From positions 1 through 51,916 of the forward strand of contig JAAZXW010000003.1 in the NCBI GenBank assembly GCA_014239955.1: DNA of 51,916 nt, in the 5' to 3' direction. A program made the position numbers and the translations under genes. Within the stretch, counting starts at the first letter, position 1. Each line of letters opens with the position of its first letter. This stretch comes from Methanobacteriota archaeon (GTDB lineage Archaea; Thermoplasmatota; Poseidoniia; Poseidoniales; Thalassarchaeaceae). Under the pieces are notes generated by a model. The model was not told the DNA's origin. It did not search any database and saw nothing but the letters and a program-made list of their open reading frames with translations. Positions 1 to 8,821 of the stretch are shown in pieces.

Positions 1-1
1 C

Positions 2-2434
2 TGGCCATCTCCAGTGCTCCCGATAGGAGAGTGGTCCTTCCCAGTGGCCTTCGCCGAGGGGGGGTACACTTCAGAAATACCAGTCATCTCCGCCAGTCAC
101 GTAGGCAAGGGGAGGATGCTCGGCTATGGCCATGAGAGCTGGGTCTACGGCAGTGGTGGCGTCGATGAGACTGCTTTCTCACTCAGAGCAGTGGAGTGGG
201 TGTGCGTGGCCAATGCAGACGTCGGTCTGGCTTATGGTGCCGGATTCGACGGTTTCCAAGACGATTTGGAGTCAGAGGGTCACACAGTTCACAACTCCGT
301 TTCTCCAGACAACCTGTCCGGAGTGGACTGCTTTCTGGACGAGTTCTGGAACGGCCATGATGACGTTGACAACGCGAACATCGTCACATTCCTCCTCGGT
401 GGAGGTGGGGTGATAATGGGCGGCCATGCATGGTACTGGTCATATTCCAACACAGACGTGGCCCACAACTATCCTGGGAACAAGATAGCCAAGGAAACCG
501 GACTTTTCGTATCCAATGCTTGGGGCTACAACGAGATTGACATGAGCGAGCTCCCCCATGAACTCACTCGGCCCCGAGCCGCTATCGACGCAATCAGAGG
601 GGATCGAATCGAAGGACAGTCTCTCTCCACCGACGAGGCCTCAATAGCCGATTCGACCCTCTCACTATGCACGAGCGTGGTCTCACTCGACTTCGATGAC
701 TTCTGGGCACCTCTTAGGGAGGTCGTGAACCAGACTGGATGGACCGTGATAGAGTACGGGACCCTCTGGGACGACGTAGGCTACAATCTCGGAGAGGACC
801 CAGTGGCGGACTCCCTCCTGAGGGTCGAGACTGCCCTGACTCAGGGCCTCCCAGCCAATGAGCTCCCCTCGCACCCCAGTCACCAAGAGTTCCCGGGGGA
901 GGTCCCAGGCAATGCCAGTAGGGTCATGCGAACGGTCTCGGTGGATGGAAACCAGAGCGGACTACCGTCGAACTTCGGCTACTCCTCAGCGAGAGCCCAC
1001 CTCAGGATGACCACAGGGACCTACGCAGCCCCGGGAGAGGTGGTCACAGTAACACTCCCCCCCCAGGTAGTGGACTCGGGTACCTACATCCTCGTTGGGG
1101 CCCATAGTGATAGCCTGTGGGGCAAGGAACAGTTGCACCGGCATCCGGAGATCGTTCGTTGGTGGTACGTGGATGGCATCGAGATGGAAGTGGGAAACGC
1201 CTTCGGCGGGCCGATCTACGTGGCCATCGAACCGGGCTCCAGCCTAGGCGTATTCGACGTGACGATCTCAAATGCCGTGGAGGCCCCGACCTACACTCAT
1301 GGGGAGACCAGCGTCGAGGACTGGGTCCAGCAGGGCCGCCACTCCCCAGCCCCATGGGCGGAGATAGGGAGCGACCAGTTCATCCTCTCCGTCCCAAGCC
1401 ATGAGATCAGGGACCTCGAAGACCCAGACGACCTCATGGAATGGTGGGGCCAGGCACTCGGCATGGAGCACGAGCTGTACGGCTTCTTGCCATGGAGCAG
1501 GGTCGAGAGAGCCGTCTTCGATGCTCAGATCTCAGCCGGATGGATGCACTCCGGATACCCGTTCATGGCTCACGACCTCAGTGTTCCATCGGTGGTAAAC
1601 GTCACTCACATGAGCCAGGAGGGCGATTGGGGGATGTTCCACGAGCTCGGGCACAATCACCAGTGGATGCCCTCAACCCTGCCCGGGACGACCGAGACCG
1701 GTTGCAACTTCGCAAGTGTCTACCTGATGGAGGACCTAGTCGGGGTGGACGGCCACGGGGCCATCTCCCCAGAACAGCGGGAGACTAGGACCAGGGCCTA
1801 CTTCGACAACGGGGCAAACATCGCGGATTGGTCGGTCTGGGTCGCGCTGGAGACATTCCTCATGGTCAAGGAGGGGTGGTCATGGGCAGAGATCACATCA
1901 GCCCTCTCGGTGTACTACGACCTGCCTGCAGCGGAGGTCCCATCCACCGACGACGAGAAATTCAACGCATGGGTGCTGCATCTCTCGAACTCCACCGGAT
2001 TCAACCTAGCCCCTTACCACGCTGCTTGGGGGTTTCCACTCTCCCAATCGACGTTCGACGCACTGGGCCACCTCCCCGTTTGGGTGGACGATCCGCTGAG
2101 GGGCGAGTTCTACGAGTACCCAGCAATCCTCAGGGACCTGCACTCCCCCAGCATCTCGGGAACGAACTCAACCGACATCTCATGGCTGACCTATGACAAC
2201 GGGACAAACATCACCCTCACGGCTTTCTACGGGACGACCGATGGCGGGACGCAGCCCGCAGCCTGGTCGAACAATGTCGTTGTCGGCTCGACGCAAGTCG
2301 GCAACGAGACTCTGGAGATTACCGGGCTTTCGTGCTGCGGTACCGAGTACCATGCCCGGATTAGGGCGGCCAATGATGCTGGTGAGACGTGGTTCGGGCC
2401 GATTTCGTGGACCACTGACTACCTGGAAGACTGA
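2..2434 (+). CDS. Secreted M60-like (enhancin-type) zinc metallopeptidase with C-terminal Fn3, 5'-truncated by window edge
   Basis: The reading frame is open from the first bases, so the gene very probably begins upstream; a GTG at 14 is only the first possible start inside the window. Numbering from that GTG, a zincin motif HELGH lies at residues 543-547. It is followed by a Glu at about 561 in a GTTETGCN context, matching the M60/enhancin pattern HExxH-x(8-28)-E that is known to bind catalytic zinc. Upstream, the 'G-Y-A-x-P-G-E-V-V-T-V' stretch near residue 335 resembles the Ig-like domain that usually precedes M60 catalytic domains. The last ~90 residues look like a fibronectin type III domain (ending 'AANDAGETWFGP'). 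Family members cleave mucin or other glycoproteins; a secreted degradative role is inferred. No C-terminal membrane anchor is visible. The stop overlaps the convergent acyltransferase gene by 16 nt. Confidence 0.82.
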   Translation, partial: WPSPVLPIGEWSFPVAFAEGGYTSEIPVISASHVGKGRMLGYGHESWVYGSGGVDETAFSLRAVEWVCVANADVGLAYGAGFDGFQDDLESEGHTVHNSVSPDNLSGVDCFLDEFWNGHDDVDNANIVTFLLGGGGVIMGGHAWYWSYSNTDVAHNYPGNKIAKETGLFVSNAWGYNEIDMSELPHELTRPRAAIDAIRGDRIEGQSLSTDEASIADSTLSLCTSVVSLDFDDFWAPLREVVNQTGWTVIEYGTLWDDVGYNLGEDPVADSLLRVETALTQGLPANELPSHPSHQEFPGEVPGNASRVMRTVSVDGNQSGLPSNFGYSSARAHLRMTTGTYAAPGEVVTVTLPPQVVDSGTYILVGAHSDSLWGKEQLHRHPEIVRWWYVDGIEMEVGNAFGGPIYVAIEPGSSLGVFDVTISNAVEAPTYTHGETSVEDWVQQGRHSPAPWAEIGSDQFILSVPSHEIRDLEDPDDLMEWWGQALGMEHELYGFLPWSRVERAVFDAQISAGWMHSGYPFMAHDLSVPSVVNVTHMSQEGDWGMFHELGHNHQWMPSTLPGTTETGCNFASVYLMEDLVGVDGHGAISPEQRETRTRAYFDNGANIADWSVWVALETFLMVKEGWSWAEITSALSVYYDLPAAEVPSTDDEKFNAWVLHLSNSTGFNLAPYHAAWGFPLSQSTFDALGHLPVWVDDPLRGEFYEYPAILRDLHSPSISGTNSTDISWLTYDNGTNITLTAFYGTTDGGTQPAAWSNNVVVGSTQVGNETLEITGLSCCGTEYHARIRAANDAGETWFGPISWTTDYLED

Positions 2435-3495
2435 CCCAGCCTCAGGATCGCCTCTAGCGAGAACCAGGGAATCGTCCTCTCGTGCACAGCTGCGAGAGGT
2501 ATCCATGCCAGGGTATGCAGGATTGTTACGAAGAACGCAGGTACAAGGGCGAGCCTAGGTTCTCCCTCCATCATCAAAGCCACTGCTCCCAAGATCGCGA
2601 AGTGCGCGACATAGATCGTCAGTGACAACCTCCCCGCTGGTTCCAGGAAAGATAGCCTATCTCCCATGAATGGCTCTCCTCCCGTTTCCTCATCACCCTC
2701 AAGAATCCTGAGGGATAGCGCTACCATGGTTCCCGAGACAATCAGGAATGGCATGCTAGCGGGGAAGAATGTGAGCACTGCCTCACCTGAAGTATTGGCC
2801 CAGTCAATTTCCTCAATCACGGAAAGCGCCAATGTCACAGTGGTCGCAAGGACGCCAAATACAATGCCCCTCTCTCGTGTAGTGGTATCCGCACTCAGGT
2901 CATGGAGTACAGTGCCAAGAAGGACGTAGAACATCCATGGGACCACGGGGTATGTGCCGTTCAAGAGAAGCCTTGCGAACCACTCCTCTGCACTCTCAGC
3001 ACCAACCCTCTCGAACCATCCAATATCTGGTTCGGATAGGCTACCCAATAGCAACGGAGAAATCCCGAAGGCAAGCATTGCTAGGGACCTATTCCTCGTA
3101 GTGGCTCTGACAAGTACTGGACATAGAGCAGCCGATATGGCAAGTAACGTCAGAACACCAGGGGTGTGCCATTCGAACCTGCCCCCCCTCTCTACGTTCA
3201 GAAGGAGATTTACCAGAAGTTGGCACAGGCACAACAGGGCCACCCTAGGCATTATCCAACTGGTCCATTGCACGGTGGAATGGCCTTCTGAGAGCCTCCG
3301 AGAAGCACTCCTGTACATCCCCCACCCAGAAATGGTGACGAACATCGGTGCAGCCATGCCTCCGAAGGCAGCCGCAACGAATGCTGCAGGATGGCCCACC
3401 GTGATCCCTTCGGGAGGTACGATTGCCGCCGTATGCACCTCCACCATGCAGAGGATCGCTATGGCTCTCATCCTGTCTATGTGTCTGAGCCTCAT
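2419..3495 (-). CDS. Multipass membrane acyltransferase (HGSNAT/DUF1624 or acyltransferase-3 like)
   Basis: A protein of about 358 residues with roughly ten hydrophobic segments. The N-terminus reads RHIDRMRAIAILCMVEVHT, matching the 'R-x-x-x-x-D-x-x-R-G-x-A-I-x-x-M-x-x-x-H' opening of heparan-alpha-glucosaminide acetyltransferase/DUF1624 and acyltransferase-3 families. These move acyl groups across a membrane onto sugars or other polymers. A following 'PMFVTISGWGMYRSA' segment is also typical (family 'lF.ltsG'). ATG at 3495 is preferred because the family motif begins at once and a GGGTG-type ribosome site precedes it; an upstream in-frame TTG at 3546 would add 17 polar residues. The gene follows the CD36-like gene by a short gap on the same strand and is probably co-transcribed. 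The acceptor substrate is unknown. Confidence 0.72.
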   Translation of the reverse strand: MRLRHIDRMRAIAILCMVEVHTAAIVPPEGITVGHPAAFVAAAFGGMAAPMFVTISGWGMYRSASRRLSEGHSTVQWTSWIMPRVALLCLCQLLVNLLLNVERGGRFEWHTPGVLTLLAISAALCPVLVRATTRNRSLAMLAFGISPLLLGSLSEPDIGWFERVGAESAEEWFARLLLNGTYPVVPWMFYVLLGTVLHDLSADTTTRERGIVFGVLATTVTLALSVIEEIDWANTSGEAVLTFFPASMPFLIVSGTMVALSLRILEGDEETGGEPFMGDRLSFLEPAGRLSLTIYVAHFAILGAVALMMEGEPRLALVPAFFVTILHTLAWIPLAAVHERTIPWFSLEAILRLGQSSR

Positions 3496-3570
3496 CCTAG
3501 CACCCGCCACTGTGGACGAATCCAGTTCGGCAGTAATAGGATTCAATGCTTCCGGAGAAGCACCGACTCC

Positions 3571-6306
3571 CTATTCTTCTTTGTCATTCCCGACAAGGCC
3601 AAACAAGGCTCTTGCATTGGGGTCTGAAAAACCGTAACCAAGCAATGCTATGGATGCGGTGTAAAGGACGGCTATGAAGTAGTGAACGTAACTCAGGGGT
3701 GCCCCAGCATCCCCTCCGAAGTTGGTCCAACCCATCGGCCCTAGGTTATCCGAAACCGCTCCAGTGAAGTCCTCCGCACTCTCGTCATCGATCTCGCTGA
3801 AAACGTGGATTTCGAATACTGGCATCGACTCCGTGCTATCTTCCGAAAGGTCCGGGCCCACGAAACCGGGTCCTCGTGTGTCCAAGTGGAAAGTAACCTT
3901 GACCTTCCCATACATTATCGCTGTAGTAACAGGTTCGACCTTCAGGTCTATGTCTGCCGAGAGGTATACAGGTAGTGCACCAGGAATCACGTCGACGTAG
4001 GTGGAAGAGCCAATCAGCTTCCCTTGGATCTGTGTATTCTCGGGCTCAACTGTCACTGAATGCTCTACCATTTCGATTCCCTTGTATGTCGTCTTGCTCC
4101 CCACTTCGGAGGTCGCAATTGCGTATCCTGCCACATTGAAGCTGAATGGGTCATTAGGTGTCGCCAACGAACCGGCAGTACCCACGAGAGAAGTATCATT
4201 ATTTCCGGCATGAGCAGATAGGAGGCCACTGGCCCCTTCCTCTCTGTGAGGTGCTCGCCAAGTCAAGTGCTCGGTCATTCCGTACACCTGCCCTTCCTCA
4301 CATTCCAGGTCATAGCCGATGAACGCACCATCTGATTCGTAGTCGAAGTCGCAAAGGCCATTTCCGTCCGAATTGATGTATCCCTGGGCCATTCTCTGGC
4401 CCATGGTGTCGCCCTTGGTGCTCATCTTGTATACTGACCAGTCTCCGGTGCTGATTCCATCAGATCCATAGAATGTTGCATTCGTCTCAAGGCTGTTCCA
4501 GGAGAAGAATCCGAAGTACGCGCTAACAGCATCGTCCCAGCCGTAGAGCCAGTTGCTGATTGGCATCGAGTAGTAGGGGGTGTTGCCAGTGACGAAGTTC
4601 AGCAGAACCGGCATCACCGTGTCGAAGTAGAAGTTGGCGACCCAGTCCCTAAGTGCGTGTGCTGCATCCTCGGTTATCCCGTACAGGGAAGCGACATAGG
4701 CATCGTCCCAAACGTGCTGCACGCCTTCTGCATCAGGAAGGCTCATCCCAGACAGCTCACCATACATGAATGACCCTGGGAATGATGACTTGAGTCCAAT
4801 GTCCGGATCGTTAAGGATGAAATCGGATTGCTCCTGAGTCAGCTCTGCCATACCTGCGAAACCGTCTCTGTTAAGCCCTATTGGGATGTATATCCCTCCC
4901 AATGGGTCGTAGTCCCCGAATGCAGTCAGCCACCAATCGTTGGAGGACATGGTCCCCTGGCCACCAGTCAGAATCAACTCGAACTCAGTAGGGGAGCCAG
5001 TTAGTCCCAAGCCCACCCAAGGCTCGACGTATCCCGCAATATCTGCTATCGACAGCAGACCGACGTTGTAGGTCGTCATTGCTCCGAAGTAGTCCGCACT
5101 CTGGAGTGGAAGGAGGAGCCCAACTACCATTCCAGGCAGAGGGATCCCGCTTATCTCGAAGGAGGTGAGGAGGCCCACACTCTCGTTGAATAGGAGGTTT
5201 TCCAGAGTAGCAGGGTCATTCATGGTCACTCCGCTGACTTCTGCGAACCTCTCCTTCAACTGAGGAGTCTGGTTGTTGACCTCTGCTCCTCCGCCCTTCT
5301 CAACGAACTTGGAGGCTGCGAGCGAGTAAACCGCCATATCCATATGGTATGTCCACAGTTCTCCGCCGTAGCCATATAGTTCGGCTCTGGCAAAAGTATT
5401 GTTCAAACAACCATCATCTACGGCACCCGTCAAGCCACTATCGGGAGCGCAAGGGGCCCCCATTCCTGTGATCAGGACTGGTCCAATGTCACAGGTTAGA
5501 GCAATACAGTTTCCATTGCCATCATCCGCATTGTAGAAGATATCTTTGATTTGCTGTGATGTAGCGTTGCCAGAACCAAACGAGAATGTCAAGTCCTCGC
5601 TAATGCCCAGCGACTCATAGGTGCCTACGATTACTTGCTCCTCAGCGCTCATATTCCCGAATCTACTTCCCCCAAGTGCTTCAGCCATGGCCCCTATGTC
5701 CTCGGAGGCCCAGATGCTAGGTGCTCTGTTGGAGAGGTCGAATTCGACCATCTGAGCTGCGAACATCGCCTTAGCGAATATCTCCCCATACTCGATGCCG
5801 CTACCCATTCCAGCTATCCTCTGGGTGTTCCAGAGGATGTTGATCTGATTGACTACGGTGTCACCGGATACCGATGCGTGCTCCACTCCATCGTCATCCG
5901 CCCAGGTGCAATCCTCGCACCACTCGAAAGTCTCGTATCCCGAGTATGTGATCGAGCCCCCGTCATAGTCGAATTCGATGACCTCCCGGGTTGTGTTCTC
6001 GTAGTAGATGAATGGGCCTAACATCTCATAGGTGGGCTCAACCGTCGCATCCGCCAGTATGTCCTCCAGATTGGCGATCGAGTTGCCGAAGTACGCCTTC
6101 TCCGATGAGGCGTTGATCCAGTCGTCCCCGAAGTCAGCCGTGTAATCCTCATTACCATCGTCATCCAATCCATCATAGCCGCTTGCCACTGTTTCTGCTA
6201 CGGTTCCTTCAATAATTCCGTCTATAGTCCCTGTAACTGCTATTCCGACGTTTACCATCAGTAGAAGTGCTCCGATTACCATTGCAATAGTTCCCTTGTT
6301 TTCCAT
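3571..6306 (-). CDS. CD36/LIMP-2-like membrane protein with two terminal transmembrane anchors
   Basis: A protein of 911 residues with one N-terminal TM (about 6-28), a large acidic ectodomain and one C-terminal TM (about 873-893) followed by a short tail. This is the hairpin topology of the CD36/scavenger receptor B family. Three stretches resemble that family in order. Residues ~68-130 run from 'N-x-E-D-I-L' through 'EMLGPFIYYE' to 'GGSITYSGYETFEW' (family: 'NpeEvl', 'E.GPYvYrE', 'nGtVsY.e..tf.f'). Residues ~148-158 read 'GDTVVNQINIL' (family: 'D.itt.NiPl'). Residues ~768-790 read 'STYVDVIPGALPVYLSADIDL' (family: 'fLdvePlTG..l.a..rlQin'). It is about twice the usual ~470-500 residues, with a long central insertion. 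ATG 6306 is chosen over ATG 6342 for its GGTGA ribosome site. Family members bind lipids or lipoproteins; function here is unknown. Confidence 0.62.
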   Translation of the reverse strand: MENKGTIAMVIGALLLMVNVGIAVTGTIDGIIEGTVAETVASGYDGLDDDGNEDYTADFGDDWINASSEKAYFGNSIANLEDILADATVEPTYEMLGPFIYYENTTREVIEFDYDGGSITYSGYETFEWCEDCTWADDDGVEHASVSGDTVVNQINILWNTQRIAGMGSGIEYGEIFAKAMFAAQMVEFDLSNRAPSIWASEDIGAMAEALGGSRFGNMSAEEQVIVGTYESLGISEDLTFSFGSGNATSQQIKDIFYNADDGNGNCIALTCDIGPVLITGMGAPCAPDSGLTGAVDDGCLNNTFARAELYGYGGELWTYHMDMAVYSLAASKFVEKGGGAEVNNQTPQLKERFAEVSGVTMNDPATLENLLFNESVGLLTSFEISGIPLPGMVVGLLLPLQSADYFGAMTTYNVGLLSIADIAGYVEPWVGLGLTGSPTEFELILTGGQGTMSSNDWWLTAFGDYDPLGGIYIPIGLNRDGFAGMAELTQEQSDFILNDPDIGLKSSFPGSFMYGELSGMSLPDAEGVQHVWDDAYVASLYGITEDAAHALRDWVANFYFDTVMPVLLNFVTGNTPYYSMPISNWLYGWDDAVSAYFGFFSWNSLETNATFYGSDGISTGDWSVYKMSTKGDTMGQRMAQGYINSDGNGLCDFDYESDGAFIGYDLECEEGQVYGMTEHLTWRAPHREEGASGLLSAHAGNNDTSLVGTAGSLATPNDPFSFNVAGYAIATSEVGSKTTYKGIEMVEHSVTVEPENTQIQGKLIGSSTYVDVIPGALPVYLSADIDLKVEPVTTAIMYGKVKVTFHLDTRGPGFVGPDLSEDSTESMPVFEIHVFSEIDDESAEDFTGAVSDNLGPMGWTNFGGDAGAPLSYVHYFIAVLYTASIALLGYGFSDPNARALFGLVGNDKEE

Positions 6307-6440
6307 AGTTTCACCCAAACGTCCGAAAAGGGGACTAGGCATAAACCATTACACTAGGTTTAGCCACGGATACCTGATGCCCAAAGAACCACCCATTGTA
6401 AGATAAGGTTCATTTTGACATTCATGGGCGATGGCTATGG

Positions 6441-6517
6441 GGACCCGTAGCTCAGTTGGTTAGAGCGCTCGGCTCATAACCGAGTGGTCATCGGTTCAAA
6501 TCCGGTCGGGTCCACCA
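6441..6517 (+). tRNA. tRNA-Met (CAU anticodon), 3' CCA encoded
   Basis: A complete cloverleaf can be drawn. The acceptor stem pairs GGACCCG (6441-6447) with CGGGTCC (6507-6513), with A as discriminator and CCA at 6515-6517. The anticodon stem CTCGG/CCGAG encloses the loop CTCATAA, giving anticodon CAT. The T arm is ATCGG-TTCAAAT-CCGGT. No intron is present. It is probably the elongator Met tRNA because the acceptor stem lacks initiator features, but a CAT anticodon can also belong to a lysidine/agmatidine-modified tRNA-Ile2, which sequence alone does not fully exclude. Confidence 0.96.
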
Positions 6518-6530
6518 TAATTGAGACCTG

Positions 6531-6537
6531 TTATATT
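6531..6537 (+). promoter_or_regulatory. TATA-like box for the secreted protein gene at 6599
   Basis: TTATATT sits 14 nt after the tRNA-Met CCA end. An archaeal start of transcription about 25 nt downstream (~6560) would leave a ~40 nt leader containing a GGGG(AT) ribosome-binding stretch at 6587-6590 before ATG 6599. Inferred from spacing only. Confidence 0.45.
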
Positions 6538-6598
6538 GACACATTTCGGGCCCGTCTTGGGCGAAGCCTCAAATATGGTTCAATCAGGGGATTTAGTG

Positions 6599-7534
6599 AT
6601 GAGTGCATCGTTTAGAGTACCATTGGTGATACTGGTTGTCTATTTCATGAGCCTCTGCGCGGGCGTAGCTGCTGTACAAGCGCAGACTTCTCCTGACGTC
6701 TCGCTTACCTGTGACCAACCGGCCCCAATAGAGGTATACCCCGGTGCCCTAAGATCCACTATCATATACTGCACACTGTCCAATCCAACTACCTTCTCCG
6801 AGAAGGTCGACCTGACGTATCAGCAAGGGATAATTTCCGTTGCAGGCCCAGGTTCGGCTACAGTTCCACCTGGGGACACATCCTTCCAAGTGGCCGCGAG
6901 AGCTGATTTGAGGCAGCCCGAGGGTCAACAGGTAGTCACAATCACTGCTACTGTGACACAATGGAATGGTGCGCCAGTCAGTTCAGCAACATCTCCTACT
7001 GAGGCGAAGGTGATGACCGTATTCAAGCAGTTCAGTAGACTCAGGGTCGGCGCCGAGTTGGCTTTCATCCAACTCAGGCCGAAAGTCGACTACACTCTGG
7101 TGTTCGACGTGTATAACGACGGCAATGCAAGAGACAAGTTCAACGTGGAGATACAGAACTACGACGAGTTGAATGACGAGGGTTTCCAACTGAGTTTACC
7201 CCTGATATCGCAGGAGATTGACTCGCTCGCACCTCCCGAGAAGTTCAGGGTGCAGATGAGAACCCCGAAGAATCAGGGCTGGACTGACAAGTACTTCAAT
7301 CTCCAGTTCAAGGCGTCTTCGGAGTATTCAGTGAGATCCGAGGGCGTCCCCAATTATCAGGTTCAAGTCATGACCATCTACATCAGAGGCGTTTACCTAC
7401 CAGGTTTCGAACTAGTCGGGACCACGATGATGGCCGCCCTTGCAGGTGCCGCGATTGGCAGGAACTCCTCTAATGACGAGTTGCTAGTCGATGACAGGGG
7501 GAACGTCACGCCTCTGGATAATCGGTTATTCTAG
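6599..7534 (+). CDS. Secreted/membrane-anchored protein with Ig-like domains, unknown function
   Basis: About 311 residues. ATG 6599 is preferred because it opens directly on a signal peptide or N-terminal membrane segment (VPLVILVVYFMSLCAGVAAV, then 'QAQT'), with a purine-rich ribosome site a few bases upstream. An in-frame TTG at 6521 would put 26 charged residues before the signal. The mature part resembles NEW3/CARDB-type beta-sandwiches: 'PGALRSTIIYCTLSNPTTFSEKVDL' style segments and 'LVFDVYNDGNARDKFNVEIQN' at ~170-190, as seen in archaeal extracellular proteins. The C-terminus holds 'LPGFELVGTTMMAALAGAA', a hydrophobic stretch introduced by PGF, followed by a ~25 residue polar tail. PGF before a C-terminal TM recalls PGF-CTERM sorting signals, but the expected Arg-rich end is missing, so a simple TM anchor is equally likely. 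Confidence 0.72.
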   Translation: MSASFRVPLVILVVYFMSLCAGVAAVQAQTSPDVSLTCDQPAPIEVYPGALRSTIIYCTLSNPTTFSEKVDLTYQQGIISVAGPGSATVPPGDTSFQVAARADLRQPEGQQVVTITATVTQWNGAPVSSATSPTEAKVMTVFKQFSRLRVGAELAFIQLRPKVDYTLVFDVYNDGNARDKFNVEIQNYDELNDEGFQLSLPLISQEIDSLAPPEKFRVQMRTPKNQGWTDKYFNLQFKASSEYSVRSEGVPNYQVQVMTIYIRGVYLPGFELVGTTMMAALAGAAIGRNSSNDELLVDDRGNVTPLDNRLF

Positions 7535-7609
7535 TTTGTAACACACCTGGAGCCGTGAGGCAACGTATTGATAACCATCAGACAAGTGTGATAGATTCAA
7601 GGCGATTGG

Positions 7610-8818
7610 ATGAGTAAGCAGGGGCTTCTTGAAAAAATCTCCGAACAACAACCAGATTTTCTCGACGCAGAGATCAATGAGGTGCCCAAGGAGAAATTAG
7701 ATGCTTCAAGGATCGCAGCGACTCTGGTAATCACCACACTCTCACTATTAGTTTACTTCGCCATGCAGTTTGGAATATTCTTCGACTATGACTCGAAGGT
7801 GGTCGTATCTCTTTTGGCGGGGTCATTTGCCATACTTTGGCTCGGCTTCGATTTAGGGATCCCTGGGTCCCGGGCCAATTTCAGTAAAGTTACAGCTTCA
7901 CTAGTCACTGCTTCATTCCTACTTGTTTCCGTGTTGCCGGTAGTTTTCATTGCAATATTGGGAGGTGATCTCTCACTAGATTTACTAGGATACGAAGAAG
8001 ATGGTGACGAGATCACGCTCACCCTTAGGAAGAATGGCATCGGCTCAGATAGTTTTGATGCAAATCTATCTATCGAGAGACAGGGATCCATTATTTGGTC
8101 AAATTCAATTCCCTTTAAAATTGACAAAAGTGATGGGCGCGGAGATTATGCAATTATTTCAGTAGAGGTAGACGATTTCTACGAAGGAAATGCTTTCACC
8201 GGTAACCCGCAACAGCCAGAAATACCCTACACACTCTCTATCAGAGTTGATGACTTCAATTGGGAAAGGACTCTGGACTCCTCATTCCTGACTAGGAATG
8301 TTACCGGTACTGAGAGCTACGTAAGCGGAGTCTTTTCGGATGATTCCAATGACTGTCAGGATAAAGGGGAGAATTGTCTAGTGGGGGTGACTCTGATGGG
8401 ATGGGTTGGTCTAGATTCCGGATCAACCATTCCAACAAACCTGCAATTTTCCAGCTACACAGTCAATGCAGTTCTTATGGAGGAGGGCGACGTTGCAATT
8501 TCATACCCTGCCATTTCCGTGGAGAACACCGTGGCATCTTGGGCATCTTCAGATGGTAGATTTGGGTCTGGTAGTGCTACCTTCGGAGAAATAAATTCAG
8601 AAATCCGGTTCGAGGGATCCCAAATAGACCCTGACTCTGGGGGTCTGTCATACATCCCCTTGGATCACTTTGAAGAATCAGCCGGTGACTACGGTTGCTA
8701 TACATTCACTGTTGACGTCAGCCCAAGCGGCTCCGAGGACGTAGTTTCCTCAACCACATACTACGAATATTCCAACAGTAACTCCCAGGACATCTGGAAA
8801 CAAGAATCGAGCTGTTAG
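7610..8818 (+). CDS. Membrane protein with three N-terminal TM helices and an extracytoplasmic beta-rich domain, unknown
   Basis: 402 residues. A short charged cytosolic start (1-38) is followed by three hydrophobic helices at about 38-58, 66-84 and 98-120. The remaining ~280 residues are acidic and beta-strand rich, with several Cys (for example the 'CQDKGENCLVG' pair and C-terminal 'YGCYTF' and 'ESSC') that could form disulfides outside the cell. No family is recognised. ATG 7610 follows a weak GGCGATT stretch. The stop lies only 3 nt from the convergent stop of the ABC ATPase gene. The local base composition is somewhat more AT-rich than its neighbours. It may be co-transcribed with the secreted protein gene 75 nt upstream; no functional link can be claimed. 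Confidence 0.75.
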   Translation: MSKQGLLEKISEQQPDFLDAEINEVPKEKLDASRIAATLVITTLSLLVYFAMQFGIFFDYDSKVVVSLLAGSFAILWLGFDLGIPGSRANFSKVTASLVTASFLLVSVLPVVFIAILGGDLSLDLLGYEEDGDEITLTLRKNGIGSDSFDANLSIERQGSIIWSNSIPFKIDKSDGRGDYAIISVEVDDFYEGNAFTGNPQQPEIPYTLSIRVDDFNWERTLDSSFLTRNVTGTESYVSGVFSDDSNDCQDKGENCLVGVTLMGWVGLDSGSTIPTNLQFSSYTVNAVLMEEGDVAISYPAISVENTVASWASSDGRFGSGSATFGEINSEIRFEGSQIDPDSGGLSYIPLDHFEESAGDYGCYTFTVDVSPSGSEDVVSSTTYYEYSNSNSQDIWKQESSC

Positions 8819-8821
8819 GTT

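Noticed and set aside
2954-3637. 227-codon plus-strand frame across the acyltransferase region
   Set aside because: Antisense to a membrane protein with clear family motifs; no recognisable domain and no ribosome site.
6521-6598. TTG-initiated extension of the secreted protein at 6599
   Set aside because: Begins 4 nt after the tRNA-Met end and would place 26 polar residues before the signal peptide; ATG 6599 has better context.
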